From Mucilaginibacter glaciei (GTDB taxonomy: Bacteria; Bacteroidota; Bacteroidia; Sphingobacteriales; Sphingobacteriaceae): a stretch of DNA of 64,000 nucleotides. Positions 24,819 to 35,141 of the stretch are shown here, piece after piece. Each line of letters starts with the position of its first letter. The first letter of the stretch is position 1. The stretch spans positions 1 to 64,000 of the forward strand of contig NZ_JACWMX010000012.1 of NCBI RefSeq assembly GCF_014773245.1, given 5' to 3'. Both the position numbers and the translations under genes were made by a program. The notes below the pieces were generated by a model. It was not told where the DNA came from. It saw only the letters and a program-made list of their open reading frames with translations, and did no database searches.

Positions 24819-26411
24819 TTAAACAATTGGATGATACGGCTCTAATAAATAAGTTTGAGCCATTTTTGTAAAGGCAGCTACCTGGTCTTCTCTCCAGGAA
24901 CTGTCCTTGTTCAATTCTGTAGCCATTAGGGCGGCTACGGCGGGGGCCATATCAATGGCGGCACGGGCATCTAAGAACAAAGCCCTTACGCGCCTGGCTA
25001 AAATATCCTCAACTGTGCGGGCCATTTCAAATCTTACACCCCAAATCACCTCGGCTTTTATATACGGCATGCGCGCGTGTAATTTTTCCTGCCAAGCAGC
25101 ATTTTCTTTACTCAATGCGATCAAGTCACCCTGGTCGCTTCCGTAAACGTATAAATGATCGTTACGGTCTACATTGGCCTTGCTGCCGTGTATAGCTAAT
25201 GTTTTTGTTTGGGTAAGGTAGGGCGTGAGGCCGCCTACTTTAATGGCTTTGTTCACCGTGTCTTCGCCCATCCGGCGGTAGGTGGTCCATTTGCCACCTG
25301 TTATGGTGATGAGGTCAGATCCGGAAACGATCAGTTTATGGCTGCGCGATATTTCTTTGGTTTTCGATGAGCCTTTTTCGGGGGCAGCCAATGGGCGCAA
25401 ACCGGCAAACACGCTCAACACATCTTTACGGGTTGGTGCCTTGGTCAGGTATTTAGCGGCGGTGCGCATAATAAAATCAATTTCCTCTTGTAAAGCTACG
25501 GGCTCCAGGCTGTGCTCATCAATAGGCGTATCGGTAGTGCCCACCACCAGCTTATCATGCCAGGGCACAGCAAAAAGAACCCGGCCGTCATCTGTTTTGG
25601 GGATCATCAGGGCATCTTCGCCCGGCATAAATGAGCGGTCTAACACGATATGTACCCCCTGGCTTGGCCTAACTATGGGCTTACTTTCGGGCTTATCCAT
25701 GGTCAAAATATCATCGACAAAAACCCCGGTGGCATTGATTACTGTTTTGCCTTGTATGGTATATGTTTTATCTGTCTCCGTATCGGTAGCAGTTACGCCG
25801 CTAATTTTCCCGTTATTATTTTTTAGTAAATCATTTACCTTAAAATAGTTTAATACCGTAGCTCCCTGTTCCAACGCTGTTTGCGCCAGGTTTACCGCCA
25901 GCCGGGCATCGTCAAATTGGCCATCGTGATAAACTACGCCGCCATATAAACTTTTTGGCTGAATAGTAGCCAGCCTGCCGATCACTTGTTGTTTTGAAAT
26001 GTGCCGGGCGCGGCCAAAACCCAGTTTCCCGGCCAATAAATCATATAATGTTAAGCCGATGGAGTAGAAGGCACCGCCCCACCATTCGTAATTAGGGATG
26101 ATAAATGATTCGTTTTTTACCAGGTGGGCTGCATTTTTAAGTAACAGGCCGCGTTCGAACAGTGCCTCCCTAACTAATGCGATATCACCTTGCGCCAGGT
26201 AACGCACCCCGCCATGTACCAGTTTGGTGCTCCGGCTGGATGTGCCCTTGGCAAAGTCTGCCTGCTCCAATAGTAATGTTTTATAGCCGCGAGCAGCTGC
26301 ATCAACCGCAGTGCCCAGGCCAGTTGCACCGCCGCCTATCACAATCACATCCCAAACTTTACCCGCATCGTTGAGGGCTTGTGTTAATTTATTTCTTTCG
26401 ATGGCTATCAT
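24819..26411 (-). CDS. glpD: Glycerol-3-phosphate dehydrogenase (FAD)
   Basis: A 530-residue flavoprotein of the membrane respiratory chain that oxidises glycerol-3-phosphate to dihydroxyacetone phosphate and passes electrons to quinone. The N-terminal FAD site is VIVIGGGATGLGTAVDAA at about residues 22-39, followed by SSRSTKLVHGGVRYL, the family signature. The late GGKWTTYRRMGED segment and the C-terminal helical domain are present. It is the first gene of the glp operon. No obvious GlpR gene is next to it, and the 230-base gap to the divergent gene at 26646 probably holds the promoter. Confidence 0.95.
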   Translation of the reverse strand: MIAIERNKLTQALNDAGKVWDVIVIGGGATGLGTAVDAAARGYKTLLLEQADFAKGTSSRSTKLVHGGVRYLAQGDIALVREALFERGLLLKNAAHLVKNESFIIPNYEWWGGAFYSIGLTLYDLLAGKLGFGRARHISKQQVIGRLATIQPKSLYGGVVYHDGQFDDARLAVNLAQTALEQGATVLNYFKVNDLLKNNNGKISGVTATDTETDKTYTIQGKTVINATGVFVDDILTMDKPESKPIVRPSQGVHIVLDRSFMPGEDALMIPKTDDGRVLFAVPWHDKLVVGTTDTPIDEHSLEPVALQEEIDFIMRTAAKYLTKAPTRKDVLSVFAGLRPLAAPEKGSSKTKEISRSHKLIVSGSDLITITGGKWTTYRRMGEDTVNKAIKVGGLTPYLTQTKTLAIHGSKANVDRNDHLYVYGSDQGDLIALSKENAAWQEKLHARMPYIKAEVIWGVRFEMARTVEDILARRVRALFLDARAAIDMAPAVAALMATELNKDSSWREDQVAAFTKMAQTYLLEPYHPIV

Positions 26412-26645
26412 GATCTTGTGTGATTTACTTAGCAGTAAATTTTAAATCTGCTAATCAAATATCGGTTATTTTGCCGGTTACAGGGTTGAGTGAAATTGAC
26501 TGCGTAATGTTTTTAATGCCTAACTATCAAAGACGAAATTGTTCCTACAGCAAATCAAAACCGTTTTGTTTGTAAACCGTTTATAAATCCTGGCGGACTA
26601 TTGCCTAAATAGTTCAGGCGTCCATTCAAATTAAATGTTAATGTG

Positions 26646-27554
26646 ATGAGCATTTATCAAAAAAAAGAATTGATATCGGTAGATGAGGCACTCACAAAGG
26701 GCAGGCAGATGCTTTTATGGCCCAGGATACTCTTGTTGGCAGGGTTGTTTTTTTTCCTTTTCATTTTGGCTTTATTTTTTATCGCTTTAATGGATGGCCC
26801 TGCCATTAGCGGTAATGTGTGGTTGGTAATTAGCGGAGTTTTAGTTTTTGCATTTTTATTAGGTATATATCTGCCTTTTAGGTTGTGGAGTAAACGTACC
26901 ACACGCTGGAAACTTTGGGCGTTTGATAACGTTAACAACGTGCATGAGTTAAAAAGAGTGGCTGTACGCGCCAATTTGTACGCTGCGTATGGGAGTTTTA
27001 TGGATAAGTTACAGATACAGTCTGCCGCCGAACGCGCGGATTGGCGAAAATTACAGGAGCGGGCCAATTTTCCTGAAGTTTTTATAGATGACCACAATGT
27101 ACCGCCCGAAACCACGATATACTTTTCGACACCTTATCTGATATTCAATATGTTGCTGGGTTTGATATTTATGGGTATAGGAATTACTGTAACTTATTTT
27201 TCTTTAAGGCAGCCATCATCACTTATCACAACCCTAATCGGCATCGCTATTATTCTTGCTCCAATATACTGGATTTTTGTTACGTTACGTGATCTGCTCC
27301 GTCATGAAGCCCAAATCATACTGAATAGTAAAGCGATATTTACCGTTGAAACCGGATTTTTAAGCTGGGACACTATTTATGACGAAGAAGTGCAACAAGT
27401 ATCGCAGGGCCGTCGTGGGATGAAATATACTTTACATTTTAATTATATGAGCGGCATAGCCAACATTGATATAACTTTATTTGCCACTAACCGCAATCAG
27501 TTAGAAAAACTGATGCGGGTTTACAAGGGGCGATTTAAGAACTCCGATCAATAG
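26646..27554 (+). CDS. Four-helix membrane protein, YcxB-like C-terminus
   Basis: A 302-residue membrane protein. Hydrophobic segments lie at about residues 25-48, 57-80, 165-185 and 195-215, followed by a C-terminal part of about 85 residues (LNSKAIFTVETGFLSWDTIYDEEV) that resembles the YcxB-like domain. The ATG at 26646 is preferred over GTG at 26643. The function is unknown; it may be a membrane-bound sensor or remodelling protein. It is transcribed alone, divergently from glpD and convergently with the metallopeptidase gene. Confidence 0.6.
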   Translation: MSIYQKKELISVDEALTKGRQMLLWPRILLLAGLFFFLFILALFFIALMDGPAISGNVWLVISGVLVFAFLLGIYLPFRLWSKRTTRWKLWAFDNVNNVHELKRVAVRANLYAAYGSFMDKLQIQSAAERADWRKLQERANFPEVFIDDHNVPPETTIYFSTPYLIFNMLLGLIFMGIGITVTYFSLRQPSSLITTLIGIAIILAPIYWIFVTLRDLLRHEAQIILNSKAIFTVETGFLSWDTIYDEEVQQVSQGRRGMKYTLHFNYMSGIANIDITLFATNRNQLEKLMRVYKGRFKNSDQ

Positions 27555-27609
27555 ATCAGCAACAGTTAAAATTAATTGTAACCGATGCATCAATAGCTGG
27601 CCTGCATTG

Positions 27610-29628
27610 TTACCAGATCTTCACTCTTTTATCTTCGGGTTTGTAGTTCTTATCACCAGGTTGTGGGTTAAAAGCCTTGTAAAAGGGAGCAAAGTTCATT
27701 AACGGGCCATTTACGCGCCACATGGCCGGCGAATGCGGATTGGTGTTTACATAGGTGCGCAGGAACGCATCCCTTGTTTTTACCCTCCAGATTCTGGCGA
27801 TAGAAAGGAAGAAGCGTTGGTCTGGCGTAAAGCCGTCAATTTTAACAGAATCTTTTCCCTGCGGCGTCATTTTAAAGGCATCGTAAGCTATAGCTACGCC
27901 ACCATTATCGGCAGTATTCTCGCCCAGCGTTAAAGCCCCTTTGATGTGAACGGTATCTAAAACAGTAAATGAACCATAAAGGCTGGCGAGTTGGGTAGTT
28001 TTTTCCTTGAATTTTTTATAATCATCTTTTGTCCACCAGTTTTTTACATTGCCATCTTTATCATACTGTGCGCCCTGATCGTCAAAAGCATGCGTCATTT
28101 CGTGGCCTATCACCATCCCGATACCACCATAATTGATCGCGTCATCTGCCGAGAAATCAAAGTAAGGATATTGTAAAATACCTGCCGGGAAAACGATCTC
28201 GTTAAGCGCCGGATTATAATATGCAGTAACTGTAGAAGGTGTAGTGTGCCATTCTGTTCTGTCAACCGGTTTGTTCAGTTTTGCCAATTCAACCTGATAG
28301 TCGTTTTGGTTGAGAGAAAGGACGTTTTCGAAGTAATGGGCTTTATTGATCTGTACCTTATCATAATTACGCCACTTATCCGGGTAGCCTATTTTTTTGG
28401 TGATGGCATATAATTTCTCTTTAGCCTTTAGTTTGGTACTGTCACTCATCCAATCCAATTGATTGATCCTGTTTTCGAACGACTTCTGCAGGTTGTTTAC
28501 TAATGCGAGTACGCGCTTTTTTGAATCCTCATTAAAATATCTTTTCACGTACAGCTGCCCTAAAGCCTGCCCCAAATAGTTATCGACGCTCTCGGTCATG
28601 ATCTGCCTGCGTGATTTTTGCACGTCCTGCCCGGATAGCATTTTACCAAATTCAAATGACGCATCAACAAATGGTTTATCGAGGGTTTCTGCATAGTTTG
28701 CGAGGGTGCCTGCTTTTAGGTATATCTTCCACTGATTTAAGGAAATGGATTTTAACAGCGCGTTTAATTTTTCATAATAAGCGGGCTGACCTACATCGAT
28801 AGAATCGGTTTTTGCGCCCAGGTTGGCCAATAAAATTGCCCATCCGATATTTGGTTGTGTTTTGTTTATAGCAGCGACGGCCATTTTGTGGTAATTGGCT
28901 TTAACGTCCCTTAACTCAATGTTGGTTTTGTGCGATAAAGCGATTTGCTTTTCAATACCGTAGGCAATCGCTGCATTTTTGTTGGCCGCCGCAAGATTGC
29001 TCCCTGTTAACTGAAATAAGGTGCTGATATACTTTTTGTAAGCTTCCTGAATTTGAATAGTAGACGAATCTGTTTTAAAATAATAACCTCTTTCGGGTAA
29101 GTTAGTACCGGCCTGGTATACGTGGGCTATATTTATCCCGCTATTTTTATCGTCGGGAGAAATGCCAAAGCCGATAATTGACCGGTTACCAGCTTTTAGT
29201 TCAGCGGCTACAAATTTAAGCAGCGCCGGTACATCATTGATCGCATCAATCCGCATAAGTATTTGCCTGATAGGCTGATAACCACGCCTGTTTAAAGTTG
29301 AAGTATCCATACCGGACGCATAAAAGTCGCCCACTTTTTGCTCAATACTACCCAAAACGTTCCTGGTTTTTGAAACGCTATCCAGGATGTTTTGCAGTAG
29401 TTTCTTTTGCGGTATGTTCAAAAAACTGTATGAACCCACGCCCGATTGGTCACCGGCAATTTTTACTGTATCGTACCAGCGCCCGTTAACAAACCGAAAA
29501 AAGTTATCGCCCGGTTTAATAGACTGGTCAATTCCCGCTACGTCGACAAAATTCTTCTTTTGGGCAATTGAATTATTCCACGCACTTAAAAACACCAATA
29601 TAAAACACAGGCTAACTAATTTATTCAT
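27610..29628 (-). CDS. M13 family zinc metallopeptidase (PepO/neprilysin-like)
   Basis: A 672-residue exported endopeptidase. An N-terminal signal peptide ends near SIAQ. The N-terminal peptidase_M13_N domain starts with GIDQSIKPGDNFFRFVNGRW. The zinc site is VIGHEMTHAFDDQGAQYD near residues 505-522, and the third ligand is in GENTADNGGVAIAY; the substrate-binding Ala-Tyr-Asn (TVTAYYNPALNEIVFPAGIL) strand precedes it. It degrades short peptides in the periplasm or outside the cell. The length matches the family, and it is monocistronic. Confidence 0.95.
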   Translation of the reverse strand: MNKLVSLCFILVFLSAWNNSIAQKKNFVDVAGIDQSIKPGDNFFRFVNGRWYDTVKIAGDQSGVGSYSFLNIPQKKLLQNILDSVSKTRNVLGSIEQKVGDFYASGMDTSTLNRRGYQPIRQILMRIDAINDVPALLKFVAAELKAGNRSIIGFGISPDDKNSGINIAHVYQAGTNLPERGYYFKTDSSTIQIQEAYKKYISTLFQLTGSNLAAANKNAAIAYGIEKQIALSHKTNIELRDVKANYHKMAVAAINKTQPNIGWAILLANLGAKTDSIDVGQPAYYEKLNALLKSISLNQWKIYLKAGTLANYAETLDKPFVDASFEFGKMLSGQDVQKSRRQIMTESVDNYLGQALGQLYVKRYFNEDSKKRVLALVNNLQKSFENRINQLDWMSDSTKLKAKEKLYAITKKIGYPDKWRNYDKVQINKAHYFENVLSLNQNDYQVELAKLNKPVDRTEWHTTPSTVTAYYNPALNEIVFPAGILQYPYFDFSADDAINYGGIGMVIGHEMTHAFDDQGAQYDKDGNVKNWWTKDDYKKFKEKTTQLASLYGSFTVLDTVHIKGALTLGENTADNGGVAIAYDAFKMTPQGKDSVKIDGFTPDQRFFLSIARIWRVKTRDAFLRTYVNTNPHSPAMWRVNGPLMNFAPFYKAFNPQPGDKNYKPEDKRVKIW

Positions 29629-29640
29629 GGTTTGAAAATT

Positions 29641-30030
29641 TGCTTGAAGATAATACTTTCCGCATATTATAAAAATGGTAAGCCGGGTAAATTTGTTGTA
29701 TTTGATTAGGGATGAACGGTTGTTATTTGAATAGTGAAATAAATTGTTTTTATAATAAATTTAAATCATTTAGCTTATTTAAGCTTAATCCAATATCGCG
29801 ACTTTGCGAATAGAGAAGCATTCAATTCTATCTGATTTTTTGCCCTTAAATTCCGCAGACTCAACCCTATTTATTTTGTTCACTGTTTATACCATGTTCA
29901 CTTCGTTCAAAGCTTGCTGTAACATCACCACATTCGTTTTACTTGCCTAACTTTCCGCTATGTTAACTTTCAAATGGCAAATCATCGCCAGTTGTAAAAG
30001 GGATCAACTAACGCTCCAAACGATGTGCAG
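29641..30030 (+). other. Intergenic leader of the exopolysaccharide operon
   Basis: A 390-base A+T-rich gap between the divergent metallopeptidase and the first exopolysaccharide gene. TAAATTTG at 29688-29695 fits the -7 element, but no matching -33 motif is seen. No gene or obvious RNA structure is found. Confidence 0.4.
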
Positions 30031-32424
30031 ATGAATAATACAGATCTTTTAGCCGAAAAACTGGATTTTACATATAAGAAAGAAGAGAGCCTTGGCGATT
30101 TCAAGAATATGCTGGCTACATGCGTTAATTACTGGTACGTTTTTGTGGCAGGCATCATCATCAGCCTCATATGTGCTTTCTTCTACATTCAGTACTTACC
30201 GATTCAGTGGAACGTATTGGGTAAGATAATCGTTGATGACGATAAAACTTCTACTTCTAAATCCCTCACCAGCGGATTGAATTCTGACCTGGCCTCACTT
30301 TTTGATATGAAGAGCAACGCGAGCAATGAGGTTAAGGTTCTTAAATCCAGGGGGTTATTGAAACAAGTAGTAGTCAACTTAAAATCCAATATTCATATTT
30401 ATCAGAAAAGGTTTATAGGTAAGACTGAGCTTTTTGACAATTCGCCGTTCATTGCAATCACATCTTATAAAAAAGAGCCGGTAATGACCGACAGGCTTGT
30501 TGTCCGGATATTAAACAATAGCCAGTACCAATTAACGGATGATGAACAGGATATACAGTTAAAGGGTGATTTTGGCCGCCCGCTTACATTGCCCGGTTAT
30601 AGCTTAACATTAAACAAAACGCCCTATTTTAATATTGCAAAACGCGACTACCTCATTAAAATTGAATCAATTAAGCAAAGCGCGACAGACCTGGAAAACA
30701 GGCTGAATGTAAGTATAGATGATAAGCAGTCAACGGTTATCAACCTGCAGTTAAGCGCGGGTAACCCTGCCGGGGGTGAGAAAACCATGCAAATGCTCAT
30801 GAAGGTTTATTTACAAAACAACCTTTCTAATAAAGTACGCATCGCCGATAGTACCATGAAGTTTATCGATACACGCTTGGTTGTAGTTGGCGGTGAACTA
30901 AATAGGGTTGAGAAAAATTTGGAGGTTTACAAAAAGGAGAATAAAATATCAGATATCACCGCACAATCAAAGGCGCTGGTTGAGGGGGCAACGCAATACC
31001 AAAATAAGCTAAATGATAATGAAGTACAACTTGCGGTAGCCAACGATCTGTACAAGTACGTAAATAACGAAAATAACAACCAGGTTATACCAAGTTCGCT
31101 CATTACTAAGGATATTGCCTTTGGTAGCGCAATAAATGCCTATAATGAAATGCTGCTGCATAAAGAACAGCTTAAGCTATCGCTTGTAGAAGGCAGTACT
31201 TATATACAAAACCTAAACCAGCAAATAGATCTGGCGCGGCAAACACTTTTAACCAGCCTAAGAAACTACCGGAACAGCCTGCAGGTATCCCAGTCGGCTT
31301 TCAGGAAACAAAACTCATTGATAGAAGACAAGATCTCTAACGCGCCAACTAAGGAAAGACTATATCTCGATTATTCAAGGCAACAAAGTTTAAAGCAGGA
31401 GTTATATCTGTTCCTGCTTCAAAAACGCGAGGAAACTGCTATATCGCAAACTGCCACCATATCCAGCTGCCGTATCCTTGACGATGCGGAGAGCAGCGAT
31501 GCGCCGTTCGCCCCAAAAAAATCACTGATCTATTCCCTCGCTTTATTTGCCGGGTTGCTTGCGCCTGCAGCCGGCTTAAGTATTAAAGAAATGCTGAATG
31601 TGAGGATCAATTCTAAGGCGGATATTATTAAACACACGGATGTGCCGCTGTTAGGGGAAATAAGCCGTAACCCGAATAAAAAGAAGAACCTGATTTACAA
31701 CGATGCCCGATCTGTTATTGCAGAAGAGATAAGGGCTTTGCGTACCAATTTAAAGTACGTAACAGAGAAGGGAAAATCAAATGTGATATTGTTTACATCT
31801 AGCATGAGTGGTGAGGGTAAATCTTTCATATCTCTTAACCTGGGTAATTCAATAGCCCTATCCGGAAAAAAGGTTGTTTTGCTGGAGTTAGACCTGCGCA
31901 AACCGCGGCTGTTAAAAAACATGGGTATAGTTGCTAATTATGGTTTTACAAACTATGTAGCTGACGGTGAGGGTAACATAGACAGCCTGATCCAGCCGTC
32001 AACATTTAACGAGAACTTTTATTTTATATCATCGGGGCCTATACCGCCCAACCCTGCCGAGATACTAATGGGCGATCATCTCAAAATACTGATAGATGAA
32101 TTGAAAACTAAATTCGATTACGTCATCATAGATAGTGCGCCGGTAGGTTTAGTATCAGATGCGCTTATTATTGAAGATTTTGCCGATGTAACCTGCTATG
32201 TGGTAAGGCAAAATTATACTTACAAATCTCAGTTGGGGATAGTTAATGACCTTTATAAGACCAAGAAGGCTAAACGCTTGTATATGGTAGTAAATGATAT
32301 TGAAATTCAAAAGAACAGTATAACCGGCTATGGTTATGGCTTTGATAATTATGGATATGATAACGTGCCAAATCCCAGCAAGTTAACAACTGCCTATAAC
32401 AAATTAAAGGTAAGCCTGAAGTAA
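30031..32424 (+). CDS. wzc: Polysaccharide co-polymerase / tyrosine autokinase (Wzc type)
   Basis: A 797-residue inner-membrane protein, taking ATG at 30031 rather than GTG at 30025. Helix 1 (FVAGIIISLICAFFYIQYL) is near residues 38-58, followed by a long periplasmic Wzz domain with a coiled coil (residues about 280-470), then helix 2 near 500-525. The cytoplasmic BY-kinase has Walker A FTSSMSGEGKSF near 587, the Walker A' segment LLELDLRKPRLL, and VIIDSAPVG. The C-terminal Tyr cluster GYGYGFDNYGYDN is the autophosphorylation tail. It controls chain length and export of the polysaccharide. It opens a run of about 13 genes. Confidence 0.93.
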   Translation: MNNTDLLAEKLDFTYKKEESLGDFKNMLATCVNYWYVFVAGIIISLICAFFYIQYLPIQWNVLGKIIVDDDKTSTSKSLTSGLNSDLASLFDMKSNASNEVKVLKSRGLLKQVVVNLKSNIHIYQKRFIGKTELFDNSPFIAITSYKKEPVMTDRLVVRILNNSQYQLTDDEQDIQLKGDFGRPLTLPGYSLTLNKTPYFNIAKRDYLIKIESIKQSATDLENRLNVSIDDKQSTVINLQLSAGNPAGGEKTMQMLMKVYLQNNLSNKVRIADSTMKFIDTRLVVVGGELNRVEKNLEVYKKENKISDITAQSKALVEGATQYQNKLNDNEVQLAVANDLYKYVNNENNNQVIPSSLITKDIAFGSAINAYNEMLLHKEQLKLSLVEGSTYIQNLNQQIDLARQTLLTSLRNYRNSLQVSQSAFRKQNSLIEDKISNAPTKERLYLDYSRQQSLKQELYLFLLQKREETAISQTATISSCRILDDAESSDAPFAPKKSLIYSLALFAGLLAPAAGLSIKEMLNVRINSKADIIKHTDVPLLGEISRNPNKKKNLIYNDARSVIAEEIRALRTNLKYVTEKGKSNVILFTSSMSGEGKSFISLNLGNSIALSGKKVVLLELDLRKPRLLKNMGIVANYGFTNYVADGEGNIDSLIQPSTFNENFYFISSGPIPPNPAEILMGDHLKILIDELKTKFDYVIIDSAPVGLVSDALIIEDFADVTCYVVRQNYTYKSQLGIVNDLYKTKKAKRLYMVVNDIEIQKNSITGYGYGFDNYGYDNVPNPSKLTTAYNKLKVSLK

Positions 32425-32433
32425 TAAAGCGCT

Positions 32434-33792
32434 ATGATGTTGCAAACTATCCAAAACACTGTTACTGATTTTTTTACCAGGGGGCATCAGCGTACTTTAA
32501 CAGCTAAAAAAAATATTATAAAGTCTGTTTTTTTAAAGGGGGGCAGTGTTGCTATCTCTCTGGTATTGCTGCCGCTTACCATCAATTATGTTAACCCTGC
32601 TCAGTTTGGTATTTGGTTAACTTTAAGCTCAATTATGGTATGGGCGGCTTTTTTTGACTTGGGCCTGGGCAGCGGATTAAGAAACAAACTTGCAACTGCC
32701 CTGGCAACAAATAATTACGAATTGGCACGTATTTACGTGAGTACCACATATGCTGTGTTATTAATTGTACTGTCAGTATTCTTTCTGCTTTTCTACCTAA
32801 TTAACCCCTATATTAACTGGACAAGTGTGCTCAATTCGGGCGCTACCACAGGTTTAAATAATTTAGTGCTGTTGATGGTAGGGCTGTTTTTTTTACAGTT
32901 TATCATCCAGCTGATGCATACGGTGTTGGGTGCCGATCAAAAAACCGCCGATAGTACATTGATCAATGTGGCAGGGCAGGCGCTGGTGTTACTGGTCATA
33001 TTTATACTCACAAAAACCATCCCCGGCTCGTTAAATATACTATTAATAGCAATGGCCGGTATCCCATTAGTAGTGCTCACTGTTGCCAGTATATGGCTAT
33101 ACAGGGGGCGGTATAAAATGATAGCACCCAGCTTTGGTTTTATCAAAATGAAACATGCCGGAGAATTGCTGGGTACCGGCAGCATATTTCTGATGATCCA
33201 GTTCGGTATCATCATTGTTTACGAGACGGATAATATCGTCATAACACAGTTGTTTGGCCCGGCCGATGTAACCACTTTTAATATGGCTTATAAGCTATTT
33301 TCGGTAATGCTGATGCTGCTTACCCTGGTGGTTGCCCCGCTTTGGAGCGCATTTACCGAAGCCTTTGCAAAGCAGGAGCATGCCTGGATAAAAAGCACCC
33401 TGCAAAAGATTACCCAGATATTTGGCGCCTTTAGTTTGCTTACACTTTTACTGTTGGCATTGTCGCCCGTCCTGTACAGGCTTTGGCTCGGTAAAGACCA
33501 TTTTGTACCGTTCTCGCTTTCGGTACTTATGTGTTTTTACATCATAGCTTGCATGTGGCAAGCCACTAATGTGTACCTGATGAATGGTTTGGGCAAGATC
33601 AGATTGCAGCTGTACGTCATCATCGCGAGTGCAGTGCTCAACGTTCCACTATCTATATGGCTGGGTAAACAAATAGGTTTACAAGGGATAGTATTATCCA
33701 ATTTATTGATATGCACAGTAATGGGGCTGGTTTTTCAGATCCAGGCCAATAAAATAGTGAACGGAACGGCTACAGGGATCTTTAATAAATGA
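32434..33792 (+). CDS. wzx: Wzx-like polysaccharide flippase
   Basis: A 452-residue inner-membrane protein with about 12 to 14 hydrophobic helices, of the MOP/PST superfamily. The N-terminal FLKGGSVAISLVLLPLTINY and the following GIWLTLSSIMVWAAFFDLGLGSGLRNKL region match polysaccharide flippases. It should move lipid-linked repeat units from the cytoplasm to the periplasm. It is 9 bases after wzc and 7 bases before the CatB-like acyltransferase. Confidence 0.88.
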   Translation: MMLQTIQNTVTDFFTRGHQRTLTAKKNIIKSVFLKGGSVAISLVLLPLTINYVNPAQFGIWLTLSSIMVWAAFFDLGLGSGLRNKLATALATNNYELARIYVSTTYAVLLIVLSVFFLLFYLINPYINWTSVLNSGATTGLNNLVLLMVGLFFLQFIIQLMHTVLGADQKTADSTLINVAGQALVLLVIFILTKTIPGSLNILLIAMAGIPLVVLTVASIWLYRGRYKMIAPSFGFIKMKHAGELLGTGSIFLMIQFGIIIVYETDNIVITQLFGPADVTTFNMAYKLFSVMLMLLTLVVAPLWSAFTEAFAKQEHAWIKSTLQKITQIFGAFSLLTLLLLALSPVLYRLWLGKDHFVPFSLSVLMCFYIIACMWQATNVYLMNGLGKIRLQLYVIIASAVLNVPLSIWLGKQIGLQGIVLSNLLICTVMGLVFQIQANKIVNGTATGIFNK

Positions 33793-33799
33793 GCGTCAT

Positions 33800-34495
33800 A
33801 TGATGAAATTTTTCGACAGATCTTTTCTTTACAACCCGCTTGGGCAATACTTAAGCTGGTTAAAATGTAAGGGCTGGTATCAAATTAATCATTGGGGGCA
33901 GCATTTAAGGATAGGTTATTTGAGCAGGATTAGCAATGTTACATTTGGGCGCTATAATATTGTGGGAGAGCACTGTATGCTGATCAACTGCTCTATGGGA
34001 GATTTCTCCTATGTAAACAGTTATAGCTATGTGCTTAATGCCGCAATTGGCCGGTATTGCTCCATTGGCCCCAATGTAAAGATAGCACCCGGTAAGCATC
34101 CAACATCCGTTTTTGTGAGCACGCACCCGGTTACATTCAATAACCAGGTAAATATGCTGCGCAATTATTGTAAGGAAGAAAAATTCAGGAATTACAGCCC
34201 TGTAACTATCGGTAATGATGTTTGGATAGGGGCAAATGCAATCATTATAGACGGTGTAAATATAGCCGACGGCGCCATAATCGCAGCAAACTCCCTCGTT
34301 ACAAAGGATGTTGGCCCGTTTGAGATTGTTGGCGGTACGCCTGCTAAGTTTATTAAAAAACGATTTGATGATGACCAGATAATTTGTCTGTTGGAAACCA
34401 GTTGGTGGGACAAAGATGAGGAGTGGGTGCAAAAAAACATTTCCAAATTCTGGGATATAGAGGATTTTACACATGCGGATTTAAATGAGGCGTGA
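33800..34495 (+). CDS. CatB-related O-acetyltransferase
   Basis: A 231-residue left-handed beta-helix acyltransferase. Hexapeptide repeats such as ITIGNDVWIGANAIIIDGV are visible (positions about 130-165), with a late GAIIAANSLVTKDVGPFEIVGGTPAKFIKKRF, the CatB (xenobiotic/polysaccharide O-acetyltransferase) signature. The catalytic His is likely in APGKHPTSVFVSTHP, where members have a conserved His. It probably acetylates a sugar of the polysaccharide. Its stop overlaps the next acyltransferase start (TGATG). Confidence 0.88.
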   Translation: MMKFFDRSFLYNPLGQYLSWLKCKGWYQINHWGQHLRIGYLSRISNVTFGRYNIVGEHCMLINCSMGDFSYVNSYSYVLNAAIGRYCSIGPNVKIAPGKHPTSVFVSTHPVTFNNQVNMLRNYCKEEKFRNYSPVTIGNDVWIGANAIIIDGVNIADGAIIAANSLVTKDVGPFEIVGGTPAKFIKKRFDDDQIICLLETSWWDKDEEWVQKNISKFWDIEDFTHADLNEA

Positions 34496-35136
34496 TGGTG
34501 TATTTAATTAGAAAGTTTTACCGGGCGCTCAGGGTGGTTTTTTTTCAAACTGCAAGGATTTACTCCTGGCTTATTACCTGCTTTAAGTTTCACCTTAATA
34601 ATGTGCAGTTTCATGCAGACTTTGTGGGCTATGGCGTACCCATACTGGATGTTAGCCTTAATGGTAAGTTTTCAATAGGTAAAAAGTTCAGGTTCAATAG
34701 CGGCAAATATTTTGTTATGGCGGGCAGGCCGCAGCAATGTTATTTTACAGTAGGGGCGGGGGCCGAAATGACCATTGGAGAAAACGTAGGCATCACTTCA
34801 GTAACGCTTTTCTGTAAGCAAAAAATCACTATAGGCAACAACGTCAAAATAGGCATTAATACGGTGATCTACGATACCGATTTTCATTCGCTTGATGCGG
34901 CCTATCGCAACAGCTATCCCGAAAGGCTTGATGGGGTAAGGGCTAAACCTGTAGTAATAATGGACGGTGCCTTTATTGGCGGCCATAGCACCATATTAAA
35001 GGGGGTTACCATCGGCCGCAATTCAATTGTAGCAGCCGGATCTGTTGTGTTTAATGATATACCCGATGAACAAATATGGGGAGGTAACCCGGCAAGTTTT
35101 ATAAAGGAGAACTACTATTCAACCGTATTAGCCTAA
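34495..35136 (+). CDS. Left-handed beta-helix acyltransferase
   Basis: A 213-residue protein, taking the ATG at 34495 that overlaps the preceding stop. The N-terminal part looks hydrophobic; the hexapeptide region ITIGNNVKIGINTVIYDTDFHSLD carries the catalytic His region, followed by GAFIGGHSTILKGVTIGRNSIVAAGSVVFNDIPDEQIWGGNPASFIK. It belongs to the maltose/galactoside acetyltransferase-like group and probably modifies the polysaccharide. It resembles the inverted acyltransferase at 40832. Confidence 0.85.
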   Translation: MVYLIRKFYRALRVVFFQTARIYSWLITCFKFHLNNVQFHADFVGYGVPILDVSLNGKFSIGKKFRFNSGKYFVMAGRPQQCYFTVGAGAEMTIGENVGITSVTLFCKQKITIGNNVKIGINTVIYDTDFHSLDAAYRNSYPERLDGVRAKPVVIMDGAFIGGHSTILKGVTIGRNSIVAAGSVVFNDIPDEQIWGGNPASFIKENYYSTVLA

Positions 35137-35141
35137 CCAAG

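Noticed and set aside
33905..34474. A 189-codon minus-strand frame over the CatB-like gene
   Set aside because: Shadow of the beta-helix acyltransferase; Cys-rich nonsense.
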